From Bacilli bacterium (GTDB lineage Bacteria; Bacillota_I; Bacilli_A; RF39; UBA660), in contig JAAWDB010000148.1 in the NCBI GenBank assembly GCA_022793555.1, forward strand, positions 1 to 17,177: 17,177 nt of DNA. The letters are read 5' to 3'. Position 1 is the stretch's first letter; each line of letters begins with the position of its first letter. The notes beneath the pieces are model-generated. The model saw nothing but the letters and a program-made list of their open reading frames with translations. It was not told the origin of the DNA and made no database searches. This document shows positions 1 to 7,237 of this stretch, one piece after another. The position numbers and the translations under genes are program-made.

Positions 1-1253
1 AAAGAGATGAATACATTTTAGAAATTAAGCGAGAAACCATGTATGATTTATATCGAAATATTGAAATGCCACTAATTTCAGTTCTAGCCGAAATGGAAAT
101 AACAGGAGTCAAAGTAAATAAAGAAATTCTTGATAAAATGAAATCTGAAACGAAAGCGAAAATTGAACTTTTAGAAAATGATATTTACAACTTAGCAGGT
201 CAAACCTTCAATATTGCTAGTCCAAAACAATTAGGAGACATTTTATTTGAAAAACTGGGGCTTCCAGGTGGCAAAAAAAATCAAACTGGATATAAAACAG
301 ATGTAAAAGTACTTCATAAATTATTAGGAATTCATCCAATTATAGAAAAGATTTTAGAATTTCGTAATTTAAGTAAATTAAATTCGACTTATTTAGAAGG
401 GTTAGAAAACTATATTCATGATGATGGGAAAATTCATACCATCTACAAACAAAATTTAACAAGAACAGGAAGACTTTCTTCCATTGAACCAAACCTTCAA
501 AATATTCCTGTTCGTGATGAAGAAGGAAGAAAAATTCGAAAAGCCTTTTTTCCAACCTATGATGAATTTTTAAGCGCGGATTACTCTCAGATTGAACTAA
601 GAATTCTGGCTCATATTTCCGATTCGAAAGAATTAATCGAAGCTTTTGTCAATGATGATGACATTCATACAAAAGTGGCTTCTGATATTTATGGCATTCC
701 TGTGATGGCTGTAACGAAAAAAATGCGTTCCACAGCAAAAGCTGTTATTTTTGGAATTGTTTATGGAATAAGTGGTTTTGGCTTAGGAGAAAATTTAGAA
801 ATTAGTAGAACGGAAGCCAATAAATTTATTAATAAGTATTATGAGCTATATCCAGGAGTAAAACGTTATATGGACGAAATCGTCGCAGAAGCTTATAAAG
901 AAGGTTCTGTAAGAACTTTATTTAATCGAAAACGAATCATCGAAGAACTAAATAATGGAAATTATATGATTCGTCAATCTGGTGAAAGAATAGCACTAAA
1001 CACACCAATTCAAGGTACTAGTGCCGATATTATCAAAAAAGCTATGGTAGAAATTGCGGAAGAATTTAAGAAAAATAATATTAAATCAAAAATGATTCTT
1101 CAAGTTCACGATGAATTAATATTTGATGTTTTAAAAGAAGAAAAAGATTTGGTAACTAAAATTGTAACCGAAACCATGACGAATACAATTGAGTTAAAAG
1201 TTCCATTAAAAGTGAGTGCTGATTTTGGAAGTGATTGGTATGAAACAAAATAA
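1..1253 (+). CDS. polA: DNA polymerase I, C-terminal part (5'-truncated by window)
   Basis: The reading frame is open from base 3, so the gene begins upstream of the window; the first in-frame ATG at 39 is internal. What is visible is the polymerase domain of a family A DNA polymerase, which fills gaps in Okazaki fragment processing and repair. Visible motifs: TGRLSS and NLQNIPVR (thumb/palm), motif A DYSQIELR near 579-602 with the catalytic Asp, the O-helix region RSTAKAVIFGIVYG near 726-767 with Lys and a Phe at the sugar-sensing position (E. coli Phe762 type), and motif C QVHDEL near 1101-1118 with the second catalytic Asp. Any 3'-5' or 5'-3' exonuclease domain would be upstream and cannot be judged. 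mutM follows after 26 bases, a pairing also seen in Bacillus, suggesting a shared repair operon. Confidence 0.97.
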   Translation, partial: RDEYILEIKRETMYDLYRNIEMPLISVLAEMEITGVKVNKEILDKMKSETKAKIELLENDIYNLAGQTFNIASPKQLGDILFEKLGLPGGKKNQTGYKTDVKVLHKLLGIHPIIEKILEFRNLSKLNSTYLEGLENYIHDDGKIHTIYKQNLTRTGRLSSIEPNLQNIPVRDEEGRKIRKAFFPTYDEFLSADYSQIELRILAHISDSKELIEAFVNDDDIHTKVASDIYGIPVMAVTKKMRSTAKAVIFGIVYGISGFGLGENLEISRTEANKFINKYYELYPGVKRYMDEIVAEAYKEGSVRTLFNRKRIIEELNNGNYMIRQSGERIALNTPIQGTSADIIKKAMVEIAEEFKKNNIKSKMILQVHDELIFDVLKEEKDLVTKIVTETMTNTIELKVPLKVSADFGSDWYETK

Positions 1254-1279
1254 ATATTTCAAAAGAGAGGAAGTAAAAA

Positions 1280-2098
1280 ATGCCAGAAATCGCCGAAGTG
1301 GAAACCGTTAGAAATACCCTAAAAAATCGAATTATCGGAAAAGAAGTTAAACAAGTAATCATAAATTATGCCCCAATTATAGAGTCAGATGAAAAAGAAT
1401 TTAAGCGTATCCTTCCAGGGCTAAAAATAACCGATATTAAGCGAGTAGGGAAATGGTTAATTTTTGAATTAGAAAACTATTGTTTATTAAGTCATTTAAG
1501 AATGGAAGGAAAATACTTTTTAAAAAGTAGCGAAGATCCAATAATTAAACATGAACATATCATATTTGAATTTACCGATAGCACAAATATGCGTTATCAT
1601 GATACAAGAAAATTTGGTCGGATGATCTTAGTGCCAAAAGAAAAGTTATTTGAAGTAGAGGCAATAAAAAAACAGGGCTATGAACCAAACAGTAAAGAAT
1701 TGACAAAAGAATATTTATTTGAAAAAATCAAAAAGAAAAACTTACCAATAAAAACAATTTTGCTCGATCAAACAATTATTAGTGGCTTAGGAAACATTTA
1801 TGCCAATGAAGTTTTATTTAAAGCCAAAATAAATCCTCAAAGAGTTGGGAAAGATATTACCATTGAAGAATGTGAGCGTATTAAATTGTCCTCAAATGAA
1901 ATTATAAAAAAAGCAATCGAAGATGGTGGAACGACGATTCGAAGTTACACATCAAGTCTAGGTGTAACTGGTCTTTTTCAAACGAAATTAATGGTTCATA
2001 AAAAAGAAGGAGAACCTTGTAAAATTTGTGGAACACCGATTGAAAACATTAAAATTGGTGGTAGAAGTACTTATTATTGTCCAAAATGTCAAAAATAA
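1280..2098 (+). CDS. mutM: Formamidopyrimidine-DNA glycosylase (Fpg/MutM)
   Basis: Bifunctional base-excision-repair glycosylase/AP lyase that removes 8-oxoguanine and formamidopyrimidines. The full family length is present (272 aa). The N terminus is MPEIAEVET: Pro2 is the usual Schiff-base nucleophile after Met removal and Glu3 the general acid; Lys58 lies at the position of the conserved catalytic lysine (RVGKW). A helix-two-turns-helix segment covers about 155-187 (LLDQTIISGLGNIYANE). The C-terminal zinc finger has Cys247, Cys250, Cys267 and Cys270, with the conserved GR(S)T turn carrying Arg262. An AGAGAGGAAG Shine-Dalgarno precedes the ATG. It lies 26 bases after polA and ends in a strong terminator. 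The variant IAEVET instead of the commoner LPEVET is conservative. Confidence 0.97.
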   Translation: MPEIAEVETVRNTLKNRIIGKEVKQVIINYAPIIESDEKEFKRILPGLKITDIKRVGKWLIFELENYCLLSHLRMEGKYFLKSSEDPIIKHEHIIFEFTDSTNMRYHDTRKFGRMILVPKEKLFEVEAIKKQGYEPNSKELTKEYLFEKIKKKNLPIKTILLDQTIISGLGNIYANEVLFKAKINPQRVGKDITIEECERIKLSSNEIIKKAIEDGGTTIRSYTSSLGVTGLFQTKLMVHKKEGEPCKICGTPIENIKIGGRSTYYCPKCQK

Positions 2099-2135
2099 AA
2101 GAGTGTTAGAATACAGTTTCCAACGCTCTTTTTTT
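2098..2135 (+). terminator. Intrinsic terminator of polA-mutM
   Basis: A 10-bp stem (2098-2107 with 2122-2131, one G-T pair) and a 14-nt loop run into T2129-2135. The left arm starts inside the mutM stop codon and the hairpin overlaps the last codons of the convergent exonuclease gene, so the two genes share this DNA. Confidence 0.85.
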
Positions 2136-2633
2136 ACACTCTTGATAAACAAAATTAGTAGTTTTACAATCATCGACACTACGATGTGAACCAAAATCAA
2201 GTTTAAAATATTTTTTTAAGGTTTCAAGTTTATAATTATATGCTTGCGGAATATATTCTCTTGCTAATAAAACCGTATCAATAGCATCATTTTTCATGAT
2301 ATCCATCCCACATTTTTTTAAGCTAGCATTAATAAATCCGATATCAAATGGGGCATTATGGCAAACAACAGGCAAATCTCCAATAAACTCCATAAATAAA
2401 GGTAGAACCTCTTCAATCGTTTTTTCACCCATAACCATTTCATTGGTAATACCTGTGATAGTCGTAATAATTTCTGGGATATCTTCTTCTGGATTAATTA
2501 ATACTTCAAATTCATCAACAAGCTCATCGTTAATATATTTTAAAGCTCCAATTTCAATGATTTGGTCGGTTTGATCTTTTAAACCTGTAGTTTCCGTATC
2601 AAAAACAACATAACTATTTACAAATTTATTCAT
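2106..2633 (-). CDS. DnaQ/PolC-type DEDDh 3'-5' exonuclease
   Basis: Stand-alone 3'-5' exonuclease of the DnaQ superfamily (175 aa), like the DNA polymerase III epsilon or PolC exonuclease domain. The three exonuclease motifs are visible: Exo I FDTETTGL (Asp12, Glu14), Exo II HNAPFDIGFI (Asp97) and Exo III HRSVDD (His150, Asp155), making it DEDDh type. It probably removes 3' ends of DNA (proofreading or repair), though RNA-directed relatives exist. An upstream in-frame GTG at 2642 is possible, but the AAGAAAGAAG Shine-Dalgarno is 8 bases from the ATG at 2633 and only 3 from the GTG, so I chose 2633. It is convergent with mutM and lies downstream of tmcAL on the same strand, about 56 bases away. 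Confidence 0.9.
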   Translation of the reverse strand: MNKFVNSYVVFDTETTGLKDQTDQIIEIGALKYINDELVDEFEVLINPEEDIPEIITTITGITNEMVMGEKTIEEVLPLFMEFIGDLPVVCHNAPFDIGFINASLKKCGMDIMKNDAIDTVLLAREYIPQAYNYKLETLKKYFKLDFGSHRSVDDCKTTNFVYQECKKRALETVF

Positions 2634-2689
2634 TTTATGCACTTCTTTCTTGTAACATTATAAAATTTCCCAAATTGTTTGTCAAAGCC

Positions 2690-3811
2690 CTAATTTCCTT
2701 TTTTTATGATAGGTCGGTTTCTTTTTTCAAAAATTTGCACGGACGAATTCGTTAAAATCTCATAGAGAAAAGCAGCCCTTTTTTCAAATTCGTATATTTT
2801 TGAAGAATAAATAGGTTTAATAGGAATTTCGATTTGTTTTCGTATTTTACTTAAATATTCTTGACCTTTTATCGAAAATCCAAGAATATGTAAATAATCT
2901 AGGTGAAGTTTTAGGTTAACTTCTTTGGTAAATCCTAGTAAAATATGAATAATCATTCGCCGAATACGATTATAAGTATAACGTTTTGTTTTCACAAGAT
3001 GGATAAACTCATCAAGACTTTTTGCTCTTAAAACCATTTCTTTGAGTCGGTTTTCAATTCCTTCATCCACTGTTTCATAAACATTTAATGCATTATTCGT
3101 CATAATTTGATAAGTGAAAAGTTTATAAAGAAAATCATCAGAATAAGACTGTAATAATAAAGGAATACCTGATGGAACATATTTGGAAATATCCTCTTGG
3201 TTTTTAATTTTTGAACGAATATTACTAGCACTTACAATAACTTGCGTACTGGTTATATCATGATAGGAATTTGTTCGTTGTATCGTATGCAACTGAATAG
3301 GATATTGATGTTTTAAAATAGCTTTTGCATAAGATATTCCAAGTAAATCATTCGGTTCTTTAATCATATTTGGTAAATTAAGCGCTTTTGATAAAGCAGT
3401 CGGATAATTAACGCCAGAATCTAAATACTTTTTAACACGTAAAGAAAATTCTGGTTGTAATTGAATTTCAGCTATTTTGTATAACAATTGGATATCGTTA
3501 TGTTCACTACCAAAAACAACATCGGTAACACCGACATGATTTAAAATTTCTATGGCTTTTTCTGCAAAAATATCAGCAGCTTGTGTTCCAAAAACAACAG
3601 GTAATTCTAAGACAAGATCAACGCCATGTTCTAAAGCAATATTGGTCTTATCTTCTTTGGTTAATAAAGAAATTTCACCACGTTCTAAAAAATACCCATT
3701 TAAAACCAAAACAAGTAATGAATCGGGAAAGATTTCTTTTATTTTTTGAATATGATAAAGATGCCCATGATGAAACGGATTATATTCGCAAATCATTCCA
3801 ACAATTTTCAT
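2690..3811 (-). CDS. tmcAL: tRNA(Met) cytidine acetate ligase (TmcAL/YlbM)
   Basis: Family of nucleotidyltransferase-fold enzymes that use ATP and acetate to make N4-acetylcytidine at the wobble base of elongator tRNA(Met). The N terminus MKIVGMICEYNPFHHGHLYH is diagnostic: the H-x-G-H signature sits at residues 14-17, with EYNPFH before it. Total length is 373 aa, usual for the family. The frame is open 10 codons further up (ATG at 3841), but that ATG has no Shine-Dalgarno and would lie upstream of the predicted transcription start, whereas the ATG at 3811 is preceded by GGGGATGTGAGG. The gene is divergent from yceD-rpmF, the same arrangement as ylbM versus ylbN-rpmF in Bacillus, which supports the assignment. 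Confidence 0.93.
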   Translation of the reverse strand: MKIVGMICEYNPFHHGHLYHIQKIKEIFPDSLLVLVLNGYFLERGEISLLTKEDKTNIALEHGVDLVLELPVVFGTQAADIFAEKAIEILNHVGVTDVVFGSEHNDIQLLYKIAEIQLQPEFSLRVKKYLDSGVNYPTALSKALNLPNMIKEPNDLLGISYAKAILKHQYPIQLHTIQRTNSYHDITSTQVIVSASNIRSKIKNQEDISKYVPSGIPLLLQSYSDDFLYKLFTYQIMTNNALNVYETVDEGIENRLKEMVLRAKSLDEFIHLVKTKRYTYNRIRRMIIHILLGFTKEVNLKLHLDYLHILGFSIKGQEYLSKIRKQIEIPIKPIYSSKIYEFEKRAAFLYEILTNSSVQIFEKRNRPIIKKGN

Positions 3812-3831
3812 TTCCTCACATCCCCAAAAGT

Positions 3832-3837
3832 ATTCTA
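3832..3837 (-). promoter_or_regulatory. Extended -10 promoter for tmcAL
   Basis: On the minus strand TGTTAGAAT forms a TGn-extended -10 box. A matching -35 is poor. Transcription would begin near 3825, only about 14 bases before the ATG at 3811. Confidence 0.4.
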
Positions 3838-3858
3838 ACATAAATAAAAGAAAAAGTA

Positions 3859-3887
3859 TTTATTTCAAAACATTTCTATATTATAAT
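3859..3887 (+). promoter_or_regulatory. Sigma-A promoter for yceD-rpmF
   Basis: A perfect TATAAT -10 box at 3882-3887 with a weak -35 (TTTATT) at 3859-3864, 17 bases apart. It sits 18 bases upstream of the yceD ATG, so the leader is very short. Confidence 0.55.
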
Positions 3888-3904
3888 GAAAATAGGTGAT
3901 CAAA

Positions 3905-4387
3905 ATGAAACCAATTGAACTAACAAAAATTTCCAATAAAGGATATCAATTTGAAGAGCCAATTACCTTTGAACGACAAATTTATGAGAATACAGATATT
4001 CGCGATTTAAAAAATTTAGTCGTAAAAGGCTCAGTTACGAAGACATTAGATCAAGATTTTTACTTATCGGCTCACTTAAGCGGGCAAATGATTTTGCCAG
4101 ATTCAAGAACTTTAGAAGATGTGGAATTACCACTTGAAATTAGTATTGAAGAAAAAATAACAGAAACGAATGAAGAAATCGCCGAATATTTTGAAAAAGA
4201 CAAAAATACACTTGATATTATGGGAATTTTATGGGAGAATATTGTTCTGGAAGTTCCTATTAGTATTTCTACAAGTGAAAAATCTTACCAAGAAGGAAAT
4301 GGATGGGAACTAGTAGAAGAAAAAAAAGAAAGTATTGATCCCAGGTTAGCTCCATTACGGAAGCTACTTGATAGTGAAAAGGAGTGA
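3905..4387 (+). CDS. yceD: YceD/DUF177 family protein (YlbN-like)
   Basis: Member of the DUF177/YceD family, encoded almost universally next to rpmF. The family is linked to 23S rRNA and ribosome large-subunit assembly in some bacteria and plants; the biochemical activity is not settled. The 160-aa acidic product shows the typical layout: an N-terminal beta-rich part with [21 protein letters not shown] (usually 'GxVxx.l...V...C'), then LPLEISIEE, and a C-terminal [11 protein letters not shown] segment, the usual ending. The cysteine often found after the beta hairpin is absent. I prefer the ATG at 3905 over the GTG at 3896: AGGTGATC, which contains that GTG, is the Shine-Dalgarno for the ATG. 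The stop overlaps the rpmF ribosome binding site. Confidence 0.88.
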   Translation: MKPIELTKISNKGYQFEEPITFERQIYENTDIRDLKNLVVKGSVTKTLDQDFYLSAHLSGQMILPDSRTLEDVELPLEISIEEKITETNEEIAEYFEKDKNTLDIMGILWENIVLEVPISISTSEKSYQEGNGWELVEEKKESIDPRLAPLRKLLDSEKE

Positions 4388-4391
4388 AAAT

Positions 4392-4604
4392 ATGTTAAAA
4401 TTAGACCTTCAAGCGTTTGCTGTTCCTTTTAGAAGAACAAGTAAAACAAAAAAAAGAATGCGCCGTACTCACTTAAAAAAAGAAGTAAGTGCTATGACAA
4501 AATGTTCAAATTGTGGAGCAAACCTTAAACCACATCGTGCTTGTCCAAAATGTGGAAATTATAAAGGCGAAGTAAAATTAAACGTTCAAACAGAAGAAGA
4601 ATAG
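4392..4604 (+). CDS. rpmF: Ribosomal protein L32 with Prp-type N-terminal leader
   Basis: Large-subunit ribosomal protein bL32: [18 protein letters not shown] followed by a zinc-binding ribbon with CSNC and CPKC pairs. Normal L32 begins MAVPxRR. Here the only start codon that can be used is the ATG at 4392 (AAGGAG seven bases upstream), giving a nine-residue leader MLKLDLQAF directly before AVPFRR. No ATG, GTG or TTG lies in frame between that ATG and the AVPF codons, so the leader is obligatory. It closely matches the LKLxLQFF|A leader of Bacillota L27, which the cysteine protease Prp removes; cleavage between Phe and Ala would give exactly the mature L32 N terminus found elsewhere. Four bases separate it from yceD, so translation is probably coupled. 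A strong terminator follows. Identity of the protein is sure; processing by Prp is inference. Confidence 0.96.
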   Translation: MLKLDLQAFAVPFRRTSKTKKRMRRTHLKKEVSAMTKCSNCGANLKPHRACPKCGNYKGEVKLNVQTEEE

Positions 4605-4636
4605 AAATTGAAGTGAAATGACTTCAATTTTTTTTT
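4605..4636 (+). terminator. Intrinsic terminator of yceD-rpmF
   Basis: Perfect 10-bp stem AAATTGAAGT/ACTTCAATTT (4605-4614, 4621-4630) with a 6-nt loop, continuing into T4628-4636, directly after the rpmF stop. The T tract supplies the first bases of the next promoter's -35 box. Confidence 0.93.
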
Positions 4637-4663
4637 AACAAAAAATAAATACTTTGCTATAAT
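4635..4663 (+). promoter_or_regulatory. Sigma-A promoter for murD
   Basis: TTAACA at 4635-4640, a 17-base spacer, then TATAAT at 4658-4663 preceded by TGC (extended -10). This is one of the strongest promoter matches in the window and makes murD an independent unit. Confidence 0.85.
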
Positions 4664-4685
4664 GTAATAGAAAGGTGGTATATTT

Positions 4686-5993
4686 ATGTATCAAAATAAA
4701 AAGATATTTATTCTAGGAATGGCGAAAAGTGGTTATGAATGTGCAAAACTTTTGGCTAGTACAAATGAAGTTATAATTACCGATCAAAAAGAACAACCAA
4801 AAGATCATATAGATGAATTAAAAAAATTAAATGTTCAAGTAGAAATAACTACTGATCCGCTTGAATTATTTGATGAATCATTTGATGTAGTAATTAAAAA
4901 TCCAGGTATTTTAATGAGCCATCCTGTGATTGAGAAAGCTGTAGAACTACATATTCCAGTAGTAAATGAAATGGAAGTAGCTTATCATTATTTACCAGAA
5001 GAGGTAAAAATCATTGGAGTAACAGGTTCTAATGGCAAAACCACAACAACAACTTTAATTTACGAAATGATGAAATCGATGAATTTACCTGTTCATTTAG
5101 GAGGTAATATCGGCTATCCTTTATCAAGTATCATATCAAAAATAAAAAAAGGCGACATTGTTCTTCTAGAAATATCTGATCACCAACTGTTAAATTTTCA
5201 AGATTTTAAAACTAATATTAGCGTTTTAACGAATCTATGTCCAACTCACTTAGATTTTCATGGGTCTTATGAAGCTTACAAAAAAGTGAAACAAAAGATT
5301 TTTGCTCATCATACCAAAAATGATTTAGCAATCCTAAATGCTTCGAATGAAGAGTCATTAAAAGAGATGAAAAATATTACGTCTAATATAGAATATTTTG
5401 CTGGTCAAGATGCTTACATAAAAAATAATGCCATTTATCTTCAAAATGAAGAAATTATTAAATTAGAGGATATAAAACTAAAAGGCAATCATAATTATGA
5501 AAATATTATGGCAGCCTTATTAGTAATAAAAGAATTTGGCTTAGACAAAAATATCGTAAACAAAATATTAAATGATTTTGGAGGAGTTGAACATCGTTTA
5601 GAATTTGTAAAAAAAGAAAACGAAGTATCTTACTATAACGATTCAAAATCGACAAATCCTGTATCGACTATAACAGCTTTAAAAAGCTTTGAGTCACCAG
5701 TACTACTAATTTTAGGTGGTTTTGAAAGAAGTCAAGATTTTTATGATTTAAAAGATCACTTAAAACATGTAAAACATATTTATGCTATTGGGGAAACGAG
5801 AGAACGAATTGCTGAATTTGCAAAAGATATGAATATTCCTTGTACGAAAAAAGAATTTTTAAAAGAAGTAATTTTAGATATTAAAAAAGATGTCCAACCT
5901 GGTGATGTTGTATTATTATCTCCAGCTAGTGCTTCTTGGGATCAATATGATAAGTTTGAAAGTCGTGGGGATGAATTTAAAGGTTTAATATAA
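4686..5993 (+). CDS. murD: UDP-N-acetylmuramoyl-L-alanine--D-glutamate ligase (MurD)
   Basis: Cytoplasmic ATP-dependent Mur ligase that adds D-glutamate to UDP-MurNAc-L-Ala in peptidoglycan synthesis. The 435-aa protein has the three Mur domains: a Rossmann-like N-terminal domain (about 1-95), the central ATPase domain with P-loop GVTGSNGKTT (111-120), GGNIG (139-143) and LTNLCPTHLDFHGS (181-194), and the C-terminal domain with HRLE (303-306), NDSKSTNP (318-325) and a C-terminal SPASASWDQYDKFESRG signature. The usual ELSSFQL strand reads EISDHQL here, a modest deviation. AAAGGTGG precedes the ATG. In Bacillus murD sits in the division/cell wall cluster; here it stands alone after rpmF under its own promoter. 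Confidence 0.96.
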   Translation: MYQNKKIFILGMAKSGYECAKLLASTNEVIITDQKEQPKDHIDELKKLNVQVEITTDPLELFDESFDVVIKNPGILMSHPVIEKAVELHIPVVNEMEVAYHYLPEEVKIIGVTGSNGKTTTTTLIYEMMKSMNLPVHLGGNIGYPLSSIISKIKKGDIVLLEISDHQLLNFQDFKTNISVLTNLCPTHLDFHGSYEAYKKVKQKIFAHHTKNDLAILNASNEESLKEMKNITSNIEYFAGQDAYIKNNAIYLQNEEIIKLEDIKLKGNHNYENIMAALLVIKEFGLDKNIVNKILNDFGGVEHRLEFVKKENEVSYYNDSKSTNPVSTITALKSFESPVLLILGGFERSQDFYDLKDHLKHVKHIYAIGETRERIAEFAKDMNIPCTKKEFLKEVILDIKKDVQPGDVVLLSPASASWDQYDKFESRGDEFKGLI

Positions 5994-5997
5994 ATTG

Positions 5998-6026
5998 TTG
6001 ACAGACGCGTTCATTAACGCTAAAAT
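5998..6026 (+). promoter_or_regulatory. Strong promoter with inverted repeat in its spacer
   Basis: Consensus TTGACA at 5998-6003, exactly 17 bases, then TAAAAT at 6021-6026. The spacer contains the 14-base inverted repeat GCGTT-CATT-AACGC (6007-6020), which would sit between the two boxes recognised by sigma. This is a likely operator, possibly for the DNA-binding protein encoded downstream. The GGGAGG ribosome binding site lies at 6044-6049. Confidence 0.8.
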
Positions 6027-6056
6027 AGCCTTCTGAGAAAAAAGGGAGGTTTTTTT

Positions 6057-6962
6057 ATGCGTGAAACATTTGAATTTACAGATGAGCAAGTAAAATATTT
6101 AAAAGAAAATTGGGGAAAAGTTTCTATTGCTAGTATGACAAAGACATTTAATTGCACAAGAAAAAGAATAGAGGAAAAGGCAGAAGAGTTAAACTTACCA
6201 AAATTACCATCGAAGATTTGGTCAGTCGAAGAAAAGTTGGAATTAAAAGAGTTGTGGGGAACAATGTCATTCAAAAGTATAGCCAAAAGACTAAATCGTA
6301 CAGAAGATGCCATAAGGCAAAAAGGATACAAAATGAACTTAGGAAATCCTTTTGCTGCTAATGGCCTTTATCTAAAAATCAGTGATGTATCAAGAGAATT
6401 AGATGTAGATCAACTCCGAATACGTAGAAGTTGGATTGCTAAAGGTCTAAAAGTACATGCAGTAAAATTTAAAGAAAAATCTATATTGGGAATAAAGATA
6501 GATGAATTATTTTCTTTTTTAGAAGTAAATCAAGATTTATTTGATGCTAGTAAACTAGAAGAAAATATTTTAGGAGAAGAACCAAAATGGTTAAAGGAAA
6601 AAAGAAAACGAGATTACCAAAATCCGCCAATAAAAAAGTTCCGAAGATGGACAGATGAAGAAAGATGTATATTAAGACTATTGTTAGCTCAAGGAAAAAC
6701 ACATGCTGAAATAGGAAAAAGATTAAATCGAAAAACAAAATCTGTAAGTGATGAAATTCAAAAACAAAATTTAACATTATCTATTATATGGCAACCGGAT
6801 GAAGAAGACGTTTTAAAAGCAAACTTTGAATCAGGATTTGCAATGTCATATGAAAAGTTAGCCTATGAATTAGGAAGAGGAGTAACAGGTGTAATGAAAA
6901 GATGCCGGACTATGGGGTACAACCAAAAGAATGCACAAAATAATTCTAATCAAAAAGTTTAA
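6057..6962 (+). CDS. DNA-binding protein with four Myb/SANT-like repeats
   Basis: Unrecognised 301-aa basic protein, probably a DNA-binding regulator. Four segments share the tri-helical Myb/SANT pattern of a starting aromatic or Trp followed by Thr/Ser-x-Glu-Glu, a central hydrophobic helix and a recognition helix of R-x-x-x-x-I/V type: residues 6-48 (FTDEQ), 54-96 (IWSVEEK), 196-239 (RWTDEER) and 244-288 (IWQPDEE). Between the pairs, residues 104-155 (LYLKISDVSRELDVDQLRIRRSW) look like a winged-helix or MerR-type domain, followed by a Lys/Arg-rich linker. No enzyme motif is visible. It has its own strong promoter and GGGAGG ribosome binding site. In Bacillus a Myb-like RsfA-family gene (ylbO) lies downstream of ylbN-rpmF, so the locus may be traditional for such a regulator, but this protein is longer and differently built. 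It may be host or, less likely, mobile-element cargo. Confidence 0.72.
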   Translation: MRETFEFTDEQVKYLKENWGKVSIASMTKTFNCTRKRIEEKAEELNLPKLPSKIWSVEEKLELKELWGTMSFKSIAKRLNRTEDAIRQKGYKMNLGNPFAANGLYLKISDVSRELDVDQLRIRRSWIAKGLKVHAVKFKEKSILGIKIDELFSFLEVNQDLFDASKLEENILGEEPKWLKEKRKRDYQNPPIKKFRRWTDEERCILRLLLAQGKTHAEIGKRLNRKTKSVSDEIQKQNLTLSIIWQPDEEDVLKANFESGFAMSYEKLAYELGRGVTGVMKRCRTMGYNQKNAQNNSNQKV

Positions 6963-6992
6963 ATTATCAAAGAATATAATAGCAATACGAGG

Positions 6993-7038
6993 TATGACTT
7001 AACTTAATCAGTTATTGTCATAATATCTTGTTTTTTTT
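6993..7038 (+). terminator. Weak terminator after the Myb-repeat gene
   Basis: Imperfect hairpin: TATGAC (6993-6998) with GTCATA (7017-7022) around an inner TAACT/AGTTA stem, followed after 8 bases by eight T (7031-7038). The gap before the T run makes this uncertain. Confidence 0.35.
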
Positions 7039-7075
7039 ATGAAAATTTAAATAAATTGTGTGATATTAAAGAAAT

Positions 7076-7106
7076 AAAAAATGATATATTCAAATTGAAT
7101 ATATCA
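7076..7106 (-). terminator. Leftward terminator, 25-base perfect palindrome
   Basis: Arms of 12 bases (7082-7093 and 7095-7106) around a single A form a perfect inverted repeat; on the minus strand it is followed by six T (plus-strand A7076-7081). It could stop leftward transcription coming from the integrase or from a former host gene. Confidence 0.6.
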
Positions 7107-7120
7107 CTATGTTAACAATT

Positions 7121-7153
7121 CGAAACTTCCTCAAAGGAAGTTTTGTTTTTTTT
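7121..7153 (+). terminator. Strong rightward intrinsic terminator
   Basis: Stem 7121-7131 with 7135-7145 (core AAACTTCCT/AGGAAGTTT, one G-T pair), a 3-base CAA loop, then T7146-7153. It is the last clearly host-like element before the prophage and would insulate host and phage transcription. Confidence 0.88.
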
Positions 7154-7156
7154 ATG

Positions 7157-7237
7157 GTGTTCGCGGGGAGCACATTAGACCTTTATAAATCCCTTTGTTT
7201 ATCGACTTTTTTTGAAAATTACTCTTAAAATTACTCT
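7157..7237. other. Probable phage attachment region (attL) with arm-type repeats
   Basis: Directly beyond the integrase 3' end lie two tandem copies of AAAATTACTCT (7215-7225 and 7227-7237), 12 bases apart, the form and place of integrase arm-binding sites. To their left is a 39-base stretch (about 7176-7214) that may contain the crossover core, and a GC-rich hairpin GTGTTC-GCGGG-GAGCAC (7157-7173) unlike its AT-rich surroundings, possibly remnant host sequence. The right attachment site is outside the window, so the core cannot be proven. Confidence 0.5.

Noticed and set aside
6029..6056. CCTTCT pairing with GGGAGG followed by seven T, looking like a terminator or a ribosome-site-hiding switch before the Myb-repeat gene
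   Set aside because: Three of six pairs are G-T or weak, and transcripts from the promoter at 5998-6026 would start near 6033, without most of the left arm. It could at most weakly stop murD read-through.
7154..7185. GC-rich stretch ending in ACACCA on the minus strand, suggesting a tRNA 3' end at the attachment site
   Set aside because: No T-loop consensus, acceptor stem or remaining tRNA body can be formed.
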